In this document: in pieces, positions 26,817 to 34,712 of the stretch
Layout of the letters: each line of letters starts with the position of its first letter
Position numbering within the stretch: the stretch's first letter is position 1
NCBI RefSeq assembly: GCF_000269985.1
Contig: NC_016109.1
Location: forward strand, 6,785,001 to 6,849,000
Direction: 5' to 3'
Source: Kitasatospora setae KM-6054
GTDB lineage: Bacteria; Actinomycetota; Actinomycetes; Streptomycetales; Streptomycetaceae
DNA length: 64,000 nucleotides
The notes under the pieces: generated by a model
What the model saw: only the letters and a program-made list of their open reading frames with translations
Database searches by the model: none
Told to the model about the DNA's origin: nothing
Made by a program: the position numbers and the translations under genes

Positions 26817-28442
26817 TCAGGAGGGGACGGGCGATCCGCCGTGCAGGAGGTGCGAGGCGGCGCGGTCGATCTTGCCGCCGGCGGTGCGGGCCAGTTCCGG
26901 GACGACGGTCAGCCGGCTCGGGACGAGGTGGGCGGGCAGCGACTCGCGCAGGTGGCGCAGCAGTTCCTCGGCGGTCGGCGGCGCCGGGTCGGCCCCGCCG
27001 GGGCGCGGGACGACGTAGGCGACCAGGGCGGTGCGTCCGGCCAGGGTGGTCGCGGTGACCGCCGCGAGCCCCACCCGGGGGTGGGCGCCCAGCGCGGTCT
27101 CGACCTCGCCCGGGTCGACCCGGATGCCCCGGATCTTGACCTCGTGGTCGATCCGGCCGCGGTGGGTCAGCACCCCGTCCGCGGCCCGGGAGACCCGGTC
27201 CCCGGTGCGGAACCAGCGCTGCCCGGCCCGTTCGACGAAGCGCTCGGCGGTGACCTCCGGCAGCCCGGGGTAGCCGGCCGCCAGGGCGGCGCCGCCGATC
27301 AGCAACTCGCCCTCGGGGGTGATCAGTTCCGCGACGTGTGGCAGGGCGCGGCCGATCGGCGCCCGGGTGGCCGCGTCCCACGGGCGGCCCGGCTCCGGGG
27401 TGTCGGGGCCGAGCAGGTCCACCGCGTGGGTGATCAGGGTGGTCTCGGTGCAGCCGTAGGTGTTCAGCAGCCGGATCCGGGCGCTGTCCGCCAGCCGGCT
27501 CCAGTCGGCCAGCCGGGCCGGGTCGGCGGCCTCGCCACCGATCACCACCAGCCGGACGCAGGAGGGCAGTTCGGCGTCCGGCCCGTCCTCGGCGAGGTGC
27601 AGCACCAGTTCGTGCCAGAACGCGGTGGGCAGGTCGAGCACGGTGATGCCGCGCCGCTCCACCGCCCGCAGCAGCCGGGGGAAGGAGACCGAGTGCGCCT
27701 CCGGTTCGAACACCAGCCGGGCGCCCGAGGTCAGGGCCGGCAGGATCTCCTCGAAGCAGGTGTCCCAGTTCAGCGAGGCGAACTGCAGCACCCGGTCCTC
27801 CGGCCCCACCCCGAACAGCCCGCGCAGCGAGCCGACCACTGCGGAGATCGCCCCGCGCGGCGTCAGCACCGGCTTCGGCTGCCCGGTCGACCCGGAGGTG
27901 AACAGCACGTACGCGGGGTCGTCCGGCCTGGCCCCGGCGATCCCGGCGGCCCTGATGGCCCCGCTACCGGGCGGAGTGGTTCCGGGAGGCGCCGCGTCCA
28001 GCCCTGCCGCGCCGAGCTGCGTCGCGCCGAGCTGCGTCGCGCCGAGCTGCGTCGCGCCGAGCGGTGCCGGGACGTGCGGCAGCCCCAGCAGCGCGGCCTG
28101 CGCGGCAGATCCGACGAGCGCGGTGCAGCCGGCCGCCGCGGCCATCCGGCGCTGCCGGTCGGCCGGGAAGGCGGGGTCGAGCGGAACGTACGCGCCGCCC
28201 GCCGTGAGGATGCCCAGCAGGGCGACCACGGTCTCCGGTGCGTGCCCGGCGGACACGGCCACGGAGCCCGGTCGGTCACCCAGCGCATTCGCCAACCGGC
28301 TGACGGACAGCGCGAGTTGACGGTAGCTGAGGGTGTGATCGGGATACTCGATCGCGGTTCGTTCGGGATACCGGAGGGCGGTTTCCGCGAACGCGTCCAG
28401 CAGGTCGGAACCCGGTCTGCTGACGCCGCCGTTCTTTGACAT
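26817..28442 (-). CDS. Stand-alone NRPS adenylation domain, predicted beta-lysine/lysine specificity
   Basis: 541 residues from ATG 28442 with GGAG upstream. Core motifs: FTSGSTGQPK (residues 181-190), NTYGCTETT (327-335), RTGDRV, GRIDHEVKIRG and TAGGKID. Specificity positions read by alignment to PheA: D227, T228, E231, D270, V300, G302, T328, L336, I337 and the A10 Lys, giving DTEDVGTLIK. From memory, codes beginning DTEDVGT are reported for beta-lysine or lysine, as in VioO-type enzymes; this needs a database check. Asp235 (PheA numbering) normally binds the alpha-amine, and acidic residues deep in the pocket fit a basic side chain. No carrier or condensation domain is fused. An LGATQ repeat interrupts residues 128-142. 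Confidence 0.88.
   Translation of the reverse strand: MSKNGGVSRPGSDLLDAFAETALRYPERTAIEYPDHTLSYRQLALSVSRLANALGDRPGSVAVSAGHAPETVVALLGILTAGGAYVPLDPAFPADRQRRMAAAAGCTALVGSAAQAALLGLPHVPAPLGATQLGATQLGATQLGAAGLDAAPPGTTPPGSGAIRAAGIAGARPDDPAYVLFTSGSTGQPKPVLTPRGAISAVVGSLRGLFGVGPEDRVLQFASLNWDTCFEEILPALTSGARLVFEPEAHSVSFPRLLRAVERRGITVLDLPTAFWHELVLHLAEDGPDAELPSCVRLVVIGGEAADPARLADWSRLADSARIRLLNTYGCTETTLITHAVDLLGPDTPEPGRPWDAATRAPIGRALPHVAELITPEGELLIGGAALAAGYPGLPEVTAERFVERAGQRWFRTGDRVSRAADGVLTHRGRIDHEVKIRGIRVDPGEVETALGAHPRVGLAAVTATTLAGRTALVAYVVPRPGGADPAPPTAEELLRHLRESLPAHLVPSRLTVVPELARTAGGKIDRAASHLLHGGSPVPS
28009..28083. repeat. 5 x 15-bp coding repeat in the adenylation domain
   Basis: GCGCCGAGCTGCGTC is present in four perfect copies (28009-28068) and a fifth diverged one. 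It encodes the LGATQ pentapeptide repeat between core motifs A2 and A3, a region where a loop insertion should be tolerated. Confidence 0.93.
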
Positions 28443-28978
28443 GCCCGCTCCAAGAAAATGCCCAGAGGTGCCCGTCCGTGCTTCGGCGAACCGGGACTCT
28501 ACCTTCCGCGATCCGGGCCCACAATGGCCCCCGGACGCGTTATCCGGGGGATGCGTGATCGACCCGTGAACACCCTCCACCTGCCCCTTGATCACGTTCC
28601 GTGATCAACTCGCCCGCACTGGTGCAGACCTGCCGACGGCGCTCCGGTGCGGCCAGGAGTGCTTCCCGGAAGGAAGAATGACGGTACGTCAGCGAATCGA
28701 CGCTGCTTTTCGGAAATCCGCCGGAGGGGAGTGAGGGGAGGGGAGCCCCGGATAGCAAGCCCTGTCGAGCACACCTGCTTGGTGTTCGAACATACTTTTA
28801 CCGCAGCGGCTCCGGCGGTCGGATTCCCCGGGGTGGCAGCGTCCCTGTCAAACCGCCCGGAGACCCGCCCTTCGATCACCCCCGGTCGCCGCCGGAGGCA
28901 GCCCGCCCGCCTCCACCTGCCGGGCGCTCGACGCACCGGACGGTAACGCACCGTGACGGCCGGCAGTGGCATCTCCGG
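28443..28978. other. Upstream region of the biosynthetic cluster, no gene seen
   Basis: This 536-bp region is noticeably less GC-rich than its neighbours, mainly at 28660-28810. It holds the third palindrome, a GTTCGAAC-centred palindrome (TGTTCGAACA, 28783-28792) and the AT-rich CATACTTTTA. Short open frames exist on both strands but lack coding bias. It probably carries the promoter of the adenylation-domain gene; a plus-strand promoter for the gene at 28979 is also possible. Confidence 0.6.
28678..28692 (-). promoter_or_regulatory. Palindromic operator, copy 3 (biosynthetic cluster)
   Basis: ATGACGGTACGTCAG contains the perfect inverted repeat TGACG-GTA-CGTCA. It lies about 240 bp before the adenylation-domain start, so every transcription unit of the cluster has one copy in front. 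Confidence 0.55.
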
Positions 28979-29481
28979 ATGACCCCCACCGCGCTGCTGG
29001 TCGACATCGCCGTCCTCGGCTCCACCGGGGCCGCCCTGCTGCTCGGCCCGACCGCGAGCAGCAGGGGCGTCAGCGGCACGACCACGAGCGCCCCGGCCGT
29101 GAGCGCCCCGGCTGCCGTCGCTCCGGGGGCGGCAGCGTTGCCGCCGGGCCCGTCCGGTCCGGGTGGGCGCTGCGGCCCGAGGTGCTGCCGGCGGCGCTGA
29201 CCGCGCTGCTCTACAACCTCAGCCACCTGCCCGGCCGTCGGGCCGAAGCCGGGCTCGCCCTCGCCTGCGCCGCCGGCCTCGCCGCCGCGTACCTCGCCCT
29301 GCACCTGCGCCACGACACCTACCCGGAGAGCGGCCTGCTCCGCGCCATGACCGCGCTCCCGGTCACCGCCGCCCTGCTGCTCGCCCTCACCGACCGCCGC
29401 CACCGTCGCCCCGGCATCGCCCTTGCTACTGCCACGGCCGCCACCACGGCCGACGCCACGGCCGACGCCGCCGGAGACTGA
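28979..29481 (+). pseudogene. Small membrane protein split by an apparent frameshift
   Basis: Reading from ATG 28979 gives MTPTALLVDIAVLGSTGAAL, a good first membrane segment, but the frame drifts into Pro/Cys/Arg-rich sequence and stops at 29200. The frame one base back continues from about 29160 with strongly coding codons and two to three hydrophobic segments (ALTALLYNLSHL, LALACAAGLAAAYLAL, ALPVTAALLLAL) up to 29481. The pattern fits loss of one base in the G-rich run near 29120-29170. It could be a true frameshift, a sequencing error, or a separate small gene starting at GTG 29182. The function is unknown. Confidence 0.45.
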
Positions 29482-29605
29482 CCGAACCCGGCCCCGAACC
29501 GTCCCGAACGCCCTACCATGGGACGTCACTTGCCGCCCCGGCCCCGGCCCGCGGCGCGGCCCGTCCGCAGCCCGCACGGCCCGGCCCCGGACGAGAGCCG
29601 CCACC

Positions 29606-30358
29606 ATGACCGCACCCCCGCCGCCCCGCTCCGCCGGCAACGCGACCCCGCCCCTCCCGCCTCCGCCGCCGGCCCGGCGCCCGACGGGGAAGTGGTACTT
29701 CGTCGCCATGATCTGCTCGTTCGGCCTGCTGACGCCGGTGCCCTTCCTGCACGCGGCCGCCCGGCTGAACCGCCGCGCCCTGCGGATCCGCGCGGCGGTC
29801 TACGCGGTGCTCGTCGTCCTGCTGTTCACGCTCAACTCCTTCGTCCCGAAGGACGCGCAGGGCCACGTCACCGGCAAGGTGGGCAACGCGCTGGAGGGGC
29901 TGTGGGTGCTCGCCCTGATCGGCCTCGTCACGTCCGCCTGCCTGCAGATCGCCCCGGTCCGCCGCGAGGTCTTCGGCCTGGCGGCCCCGCCCGTCCCGCC
30001 GCCGACCGGCCCCGGCGCGGCCGACCCCGCGGTGGCGGCCCGCCTCGCCGCCCGGGCCCGGCGCGAGGAGGCCCGGGCGCTGGCCGCGCGGGACGCCGTG
30101 GTGGCGCACGAACTGCGGATCGGCCGCCCCGACCTGACCGGCCCCTACGACGACGGCGGCCTGGTCGACCTCAACTCCGCCCCGGCGGAGGTGATCTCCG
30201 CCCACTGCTCGCTGTCGCCGGAGACGGCCGCCCGGGTGGTCCGGGCCCGCGAGGAACTGGGCCAGTTCCGGACGGTCGACGAGGTGGCGGTGTACGCCGA
30301 ACTCGCGGAGGGCGAGACCGCCCGGGTCAAGGAGTACGCGGTCTTCCTGCCGAAGTGA
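29606..30358 (+). CDS. Membrane protein with ComEA-like helix-hairpin-helix domain
   Basis: 250 residues from ATG 29606. A Pro-rich N-terminus is followed by about three hydrophobic segments (starting WYFVAMICSFGLL, AAVYAVLVVLLFTL and LWVLALIGLVTSA). An Ala/Arg-rich helical stretch leads to a C-terminal HHH domain opening with VDLNSAPAEVIS and ending FRTVDEVAVYAELAEGE. The VDLN-A-E start is the ComEA/HHH_3 signature for non-specific DNA binding. The role is unknown; here DNA binding would be on the side of the membrane where the C-terminus lies. Confidence 0.75.
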   Translation: MTAPPPPRSAGNATPPLPPPPPARRPTGKWYFVAMICSFGLLTPVPFLHAAARLNRRALRIRAAVYAVLVVLLFTLNSFVPKDAQGHVTGKVGNALEGLWVLALIGLVTSACLQIAPVRREVFGLAAPPVPPPTGPGAADPAVAARLAARARREEARALAARDAVVAHELRIGRPDLTGPYDDGGLVDLNSAPAEVISAHCSLSPETAARVVRAREELGQFRTVDEVAVYAELAEGETARVKEYAVFLPK

Positions 30359-30562
30359 CGCGCGGGCCCCGGGCCTCGGGTCCCGCTCGCCGGGTCCCGC
30401 TCGCCGGGTCCTGCTCGCCTGGCGCGTGTGCGCCCCGCCCGGCGTCTGTCCGGTGACGGTGCGGTGCACCCGCCGACAACCGCCACGGAATTCGCCCCGC
30501 CCCGCCGGACCCGCCCGGACCCGGGGCGGGGCGCCGCCCGGCGGAGCTGGCAGGATGGCCGC

Positions 30563-30958
30563 GTGGACCACGACACCGCCCCCACCCGGGCCGAGCAGGT
30601 GCGCCTGTACCTCGACACCCTGCGGGCCCGGATGAACCCCGCCGAGTTCCGGGTGCTGGGCCGGATCCTGCCCGGCGCCGTCGCGTCGCTGGCGACCCCC
30701 GACACCGACCACTTCATCGACGTCCCCGACGAGGACCGTCCCCACCTCACCTCCGAGGTCGAGGACGAACTCCTCGCCGTCCTCTCCATCGTCGCCACCG
30801 GCACCATGGAGCACCACATCGTCGACCTCGGCGACGGCGCCACCACCGCACTCGACACCGGCGCCGCCGCCGACCCGGAAGCCGTCCGCCGGATGCGCGA
30901 CTGGGCCGCCCGCCAACGCGACCAGCGCGACGGACGGATCCCCGTCGAACAGGACTGA
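30563..30958 (+). CDS. Hypothetical acidic protein
   Basis: 131 residues from GTG 30563. It is acidic and mostly helical by composition, with no membrane segment or recognisable motif. It opens TRAEQVRLYLDTLRARM and has many Asp and Glu. Coding character is good: nearly all third positions are G or C. I do not recognise the family. The start is uncertain because no clear ribosome site precedes it; an in-frame start further upstream would add a non-coding-looking Arg/Pro stretch. Confidence 0.6.
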   Translation: MDHDTAPTRAEQVRLYLDTLRARMNPAEFRVLGRILPGAVASLATPDTDHFIDVPDEDRPHLTSEVEDELLAVLSIVATGTMEHHIVDLGDGATTALDTGAAADPEAVRRMRDWAARQRDQRDGRIPVEQD

Positions 30959-31261
30959 ACGCGGGCCCGGAACGGGAACAGTCCCCGCACCGCCGGCGTC
31001 CGCCGCACTGCGGTGACCCGGCTCGTGCAGTGGGCCAGGCGGCAACCCGTACCCGGGGTGTCCCGGGGGTGTCCGGGAGGGCGCCACAGGAAGAACGCTG
31101 AAAGCTCGACGTCCTGTCATATGCCATGGCTGACCTGGGAGTTGGCACCCAAAAGGCGCCGCGCCGGCTCGGCGGCGGCTGTTCCGCCGGGCCGGTGCCG
31201 GGGCGAGGATCGGCCGGGTCGGGCCGGTGGCCGGCCCCTTGCCGTGAGGATGGAGAGGACC
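30959..31261. other. 303-bp gap ahead of the PstS-like gene
   Basis: No convincing gene is present. It holds a short direct repeat of a CCGGGGTGTCC-type motif (about 31047-31075) and an AT-richer point at 31115-31128 (GTCATATGCCATGG) that may mark the promoter of the PstS-like gene. GGAGAGGA lies just before the start at 31262. Confidence 0.5.
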
Positions 31262-32278
31262 ATGCGTCGTACCGTCGTCGTGAAGTCGCTCGGGGCCCTG
31301 CTGGTGGCCGCCGCGCTCGCGTCCGCCGCCGCCGCGCCCGCCCAGGCGGATCCGGTGCTGCCGCCCGCCGCGCAGGACATCGTGGGGACGGGGGCCGATG
31401 CGGCCAACGCGCTGATGGACCAGTTCTCGGCGGACTACAACGCCACCGTCACCGGCACCGGCCCGCACCTGTACAGCTGGAACGCGTACGGCCCCGGCCC
31501 GATCACCACGAAGGCCGGCGCCCCTGTCAACGCCCGCCCGGGCGGCAGCGACCAGGGCATCAGCCTGCTGGCTTCCACCACCAGCGCCACGGTGGACTTC
31601 GCGTCCTCCTCCCGGGGCCAGCTGCCCAGCGACCCGGCCACCCTCAAGTTCGTGGCGTTCGGCAAGGACGCGGTGACCTGGGCGGCGCAGGCGGGCGGCC
31701 ACGCCCCGGCGAACCTCACCACCCAGGACCTGTACGACATCTACTCCTGCGCCCCCGGCAAGACCAACTGGGCGAGCTTCGGCGGCACGTCCGGCACCAT
31801 CAAGCCCTACCTCCCGCAACTCGGCTCCGGCACCCGGAGCGTCTTCCTGAAGGCGATCGGCAGTCCGACCCCGGGGCTCTGCGTGACCACCGGCCCGCAG
31901 GAGAGCGAGGGCACCGACCCGGCGCTGAACGACCCGGACGTGCTCATCCCGTACTCGGTCGGGCACTGGGTGGGCCAGAGCCGGGGTCACACCACCGCCA
32001 CCGACGACAAGGGCGGCCTGACCCTGCGCAACATCAACGGCGTCGCCCCGCTGACCGCCGCCGGGGCGATCAACGCCGCGTTCGCCAACCCGACGTACGG
32101 CCGGCTGCTGTACAACGTGGTCCGCGCCGCCGAGTGGAACGCCAGCCCGGCCACCACCCAGAGCACCGCGCTGCGCGCCGTCTTCGGCCCCGCCGGCTAC
32201 CTCTGCTCCACCCCCGGCAAGGCCACCACCACCGCCTACGGCTTCCTGACGCTGCCGGCCTCGGCCTGCGGCGTCTGA
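31262..32278 (+). CDS. Secreted PstS-type substrate-binding protein
   Basis: 338 residues from ATG 31262, with GGAGAGGA four bases upstream. The Sec signal peptide is MRRTVVVKSLGALLVAAALA..APAQA, cut near residue 29. The mature part resembles type-2 periplasmic binding proteins of the phosphate/PstS kind (IVGTGADAANALMDQFSADYN and SATVDFASSSRG are typical ligand-loop segments). There is no lipobox, so it is released or wall-held rather than lipid-anchored. No ABC permease or ATPase gene lies adjacent. In related genomes such genes often stand as tandem copies; here the second copy survives only as a remnant. Confidence 0.8.
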   Translation: MRRTVVVKSLGALLVAAALASAAAAPAQADPVLPPAAQDIVGTGADAANALMDQFSADYNATVTGTGPHLYSWNAYGPGPITTKAGAPVNARPGGSDQGISLLASTTSATVDFASSSRGQLPSDPATLKFVAFGKDAVTWAAQAGGHAPANLTTQDLYDIYSCAPGKTNWASFGGTSGTIKPYLPQLGSGTRSVFLKAIGSPTPGLCVTTGPQESEGTDPALNDPDVLIPYSVGHWVGQSRGHTTATDDKGGLTLRNINGVAPLTAAGAINAAFANPTYGRLLYNVVRAAEWNASPATTQSTALRAVFGPAGYLCSTPGKATTTAYGFLTLPASACGV

Positions 32279-32280
32279 CC

Positions 32281-32345
32281 CTCCCCGGAAGGAGGGACGC
32301 CCATGCGTCGCACCGCCGTCGCGAAGACGCTCGGCGCCGCTCCGG
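32281..32345 (+). pseudogene. Truncated remnant of a second PstS-like gene
   Basis: Directly after the preceding stop there is GGAAGGAGGG and an ATG at 32303 that reads MRRTAVAKTLGA. This matches the start of the preceding protein (MRRTVVVKSLGA) at nine of twelve residues, and then similarity ends abruptly. It is best explained as the ribosome site and first codons of a tandem paralogue whose body was deleted. CCCTCC (32279-32284) and GGAGGG (32291-32296) can also form a hairpin over the ribosome site. Confidence 0.6.
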
Positions 32346-32377
32346 CAAGGTCCTTGGTGGGGAGCCGAGTCGTGGAC

Positions 32378-32908
32378 CTAGTTGTAGGCCGGGTCCTCGT
32401 CGTCGTTGACGTCGCCGAGGTGCAGCGGGGCCGGGCCGGGACCGTCGCGGAGCAGGTCGGTGAGGCGCGGGCCGAGCAGGCGGGGGCGGATGATCTGGTC
32501 GGTGTCGGCCAACTCGTCGACGGTCCACCAGTGGTGGCCGAAGCGGGCCTCGCCGGGGTCGACCCGGACGGCGGCGGTCTCGGCGGCGGTGAGGCGCAGC
32601 AGGCGGTACTCCTCCCACTGGCTGAACAGGTGGTCGTGGAAGGTGAACACGGTGCGGCGGGTCCAGACCACCGGGCCGAGGCGTTCGGCGGGCAGGTCGA
32701 GCGCGGTCTCCTCGCGGAGCTCCCGGACGGCGGCGGCCAGCGCGTCCTCGCCCTCGTCGATGCCGCCGCCGACGGTGAACCACCAGCGGGTGCCGCCCGG
32801 TCGCGGGTCGCGGGAGCAGAGCAGCAGCAGGCGGTCCCGGTCGTCGAGCAGCAGGATGCGCGAGGTCTCCCGGTTGACGGGCGGAGCGCCCTGGGGGTGT
32901 GACGTCAT
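32378..32908 (-). CDS. NUDIX hydrolase
   Basis: 176 residues from ATG 32908. It carries the Nudix box GGGIDEGEDALAAAVRELRE-E, with the metal-binding REXXEE core intact. The Gly that usually follows EET is Ala (EETALDL). The domain occupies residues ~15-150, and the sequence resembles MutT/ADP-sugar or dinucleotide pyrophosphatases. It probably hydrolyses a nucleoside diphosphate linked to another moiety; the substrate is unknown. It is convergent with the PstS-like gene and its remnant. Confidence 0.88.
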   Translation of the reverse strand: MTSHPQGAPPVNRETSRILLLDDRDRLLLLCSRDPRPGGTRWWFTVGGGIDEGEDALAAAVRELREETALDLPAERLGPVVWTRRTVFTFHDHLFSQWEEYRLLRLTAAETAAVRVDPGEARFGHHWWTVDELADTDQIIRPRLLGPRLTDLLRDGPGPAPLHLGDVNDDEDPAYN

Positions 32909-33088
32909 GGGTCCGACCCTATCGGCCGGACCCCGAACGTCCGGTCGGCTCGGACGAGTTGGGGTGCCGATCGGCCGCTTCCGCCCCGAACCGCCCCGAA
33001 GTGCCATGAAATGCCACGGCGCTCCCGGGCGGACGGCGGCGCGGGGCGGTCGCGGGGCGGTTCGGGCCGGTCGCGGGGCGGCCGCAGG

Positions 33089-33793
33089 TCAGTCGGTCTC
33101 CTCGAAGGCTTCGTGCATCGAGGTGATCTGGCCGGCGGCGTCCATCTCGTAGATGAAGAGGTTGCCGCAGATGTCGGCCGGGTGGTCGTCCGGCTTGGTG
33201 GTGTCGAAGCAGGGCAGGTGGACCTGCGCGTACTCGTCGTAGGTGGCCTTCCGGGCCTCGTAGCGCGGGTAGTGGCCGGACGGGTTGATGCCCTTGGTGA
33301 AGAAGGTGGCGGTGAAGTTGGGGGCGAGCCGGCGGTAGGAGGGGATGGTGCCGCCCATGTCCAGGAAGCGCCCGTACTGGCCGCACTCGACCTTCACCGG
33401 GTTGATCTTGATCAGCTCGCCGGGGGCCGCGCTCTGGACCACCATCATCAGGTGGGTCTTGTAGAAGGCGGCGCAACCCTTGACGTCCATGCTGGCGTTC
33501 TCGAACGCGGTCTCGTCGGCGGCGCTGACGGGCTGCCCGACGGTCGACGCGGAGCCGTCCTTGCCGGAACCCGTGCTCGGCTTGGCCGAGTTGGCGGCGG
33601 GCTTGGACGCGCTGCCGGTCGCCGCGGCGGGCTTGGACGCGGCGCCGGACGCCGCGCCGGACGCGGCGCCGGTGGCCGCACCGGACGCGGCGGTGGTCGC
33701 GCCGGAGTCCGAGCCCTCCTCCGGGTCACAGGCGGTGACGGTCAGGGCGGCGGTCAGCAGGAGTGCCGTGGCGGCGAGTTGACGGATGCGCAT
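33089..33793 (-). CDS. Secreted lipoprotein, unknown function
   Basis: 234 residues. A type II signal peptide ends in the lipobox LTVTAC (Cys22). A long Ala/Ser/Gly/Lys linker (about residues 23-85) precedes a compact C-terminal domain with four Cys (C98, C141 and the pair C188 and C198 by approximate count) that could form disulfides. The C-terminal domain has some likeness to secreted NTF2/Mce-associated folds, but I do not recognise it securely. It is probably anchored on the outer face of the membrane. Confidence 0.7.
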   Translation of the reverse strand: MRIRQLAATALLLTAALTVTACDPEEGSDSGATTAASGAATGAASGAASGAASKPAAATGSASKPAANSAKPSTGSGKDGSASTVGQPVSAADETAFENASMDVKGCAAFYKTHLMMVVQSAAPGELIKINPVKVECGQYGRFLDMGGTIPSYRRLAPNFTATFFTKGINPSGHYPRYEARKATYDEYAQVHLPCFDTTKPDDHPADICGNLFIYEMDAAGQITSMHEAFEETD

Positions 33794-33950
33794 GCTGGTG
33801 TGGATCCCCCGTGAGATGACTTTCGGCTGTGACGGTCCGAGAACATACCAATCCGCTGGGACACCGTCGGCCCCGGGGCAGCCGCCGCGTGAGGGCGACC
33901 GGGCCGAGCAGGCGCACCGGGCCGAACGGGCCGACCGGGCCGAACCGGCC

Positions 33951-34658
33951 TCAGGGGGTGAAGAGTTCGTCCAGGTGCCGGGTCAGGACGGCGAGCGCCT
34001 GCTCGCCGGTGCGCTGGCCGCCCAGGACGCTCTGGCCGAGGCCGTTGACCATGGCGGCGAGGCCGGCGGCGGCGATCGCCGGGTCGCGGCCGGGGGCGAG
34101 CCGTCCGGCGTCCCGGGCGGCGTGCAGCTGCTTGGCGAGGAAGCCCTCCAGCAGGTCGGCCTGGCCGGTTCCGTGCCGGGCCAGCAGCTCGGGGTCGTTC
34201 AGCACCAGCGTGTAGTACGCGGCGTAGGTGCGGGTGATGCGCCGGCTCTCGGCGTCGGTGGGCAGGATGCAGGAGAGCACGGCGGTGACCAGCGAGCGCG
34301 GGGTGGGCGGGCTGTCGGCGGCGGCGATCCAGCGGGCCATCCGGTCCTGGAGCTGGGCGCCGAGCCGGGCCAGCGCGTCCAGCAGCAGGCCCTCCTTGCT
34401 CTGGAAGTAGTACTGGACCAGGCGCAGCGAGACGCCCGCCTCGGCGGCCACGGCGCGCATGCTGGCCGACTGCAGCCCCTGGGTGTCGGCGATCCGGAGC
34501 AGCGCCTCGGCGATCTGCCGCCGGCGCTCCTCGTGCTCGACCTTGCCGCCCGCGCCGCCGCTGCTGCTGCCGCTTCCGCCGCCGTCCGCGCTACCACTGC
34601 TGCCACTGCCACTGCCACTGCCACTGCCACCCGCGCCGCTGTTCACGCTTCCGCTCAC
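33951..34658 (-). CDS. TetR-family regulator with Gly/Ser-rich N-terminal tail
   Basis: 235 residues from GTG 34658. The first 38 residues are almost only Gly and Ser, encoded by a GGCAGT microsatellite. The TetR DNA-binding domain follows (RRRQIAEALLRIADTQG to VSLRLVQYYFQSKEGL), then a helical ligand domain of the BetI-like type. It is divergent from the alpha/beta hydrolase gene, with overlapping palindromes in the shared 53-bp gap, so it most likely represses that gene and itself. A shorter translation starting nearer the HTH is possible but no good start codon is visible. Confidence 0.88.
   Translation of the reverse strand: MSGSVNSGAGGSGSGSGSGSSGSADGGGSGSSSGGAGGKVEHEERRRQIAEALLRIADTQGLQSASMRAVAAEAGVSLRLVQYYFQSKEGLLLDALARLGAQLQDRMARWIAAADSPPTPRSLVTAVLSCILPTDAESRRITRTYAAYYTLVLNDPELLARHGTGQADLLEGFLAKQLHAARDAGRLAPGRDPAIAAAGLAAMVNGLGQSVLGGQRTGEQALAVLTRHLDELFTP
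34603..34630. repeat. CCACTG hexamer repeat encoding the Gly-Ser tail
   Basis: Nearly five CCACTG units (GGCAGT... on the coding strand) encode (Gly-Ser)n at the regulator's N-terminus. Length changes here would alter the tail without shifting frame. Confidence 0.9.
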
Positions 34659-34685
34659 GTTCGATCAGACCTCCCTGGTACACCC

Positions 34686-34712
34686 GTATCATGCCGTGAT
34701 ACACATGTATCA
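34686..34712. promoter_or_regulatory. Overlapping palindromes between the TetR and hydrolase genes
   Basis: GTATCA-TGCCG-TGATAC (34686-34702) and TGATACA-CA-TGTATCA (34697-34712) are both perfect inverted repeats sharing one half-site. The second ends on the first base of the hydrolase ATG. They are AT-rich in a GC-rich setting and fit a TetR operator controlling both genes. Confidence 0.7.

Noticed and set aside
28783..28792. LexA (SOS) box
   Set aside because: TGTTCGAACA is palindromic but lacks the gapped CGAAC-n4-GTTCG layout of actinobacterial LexA sites.
28592..28972. Small genes in the region upstream of the biosynthetic cluster
   Set aside because: Open frames there lack third-position bias, ribosome sites and recognisable sequence.
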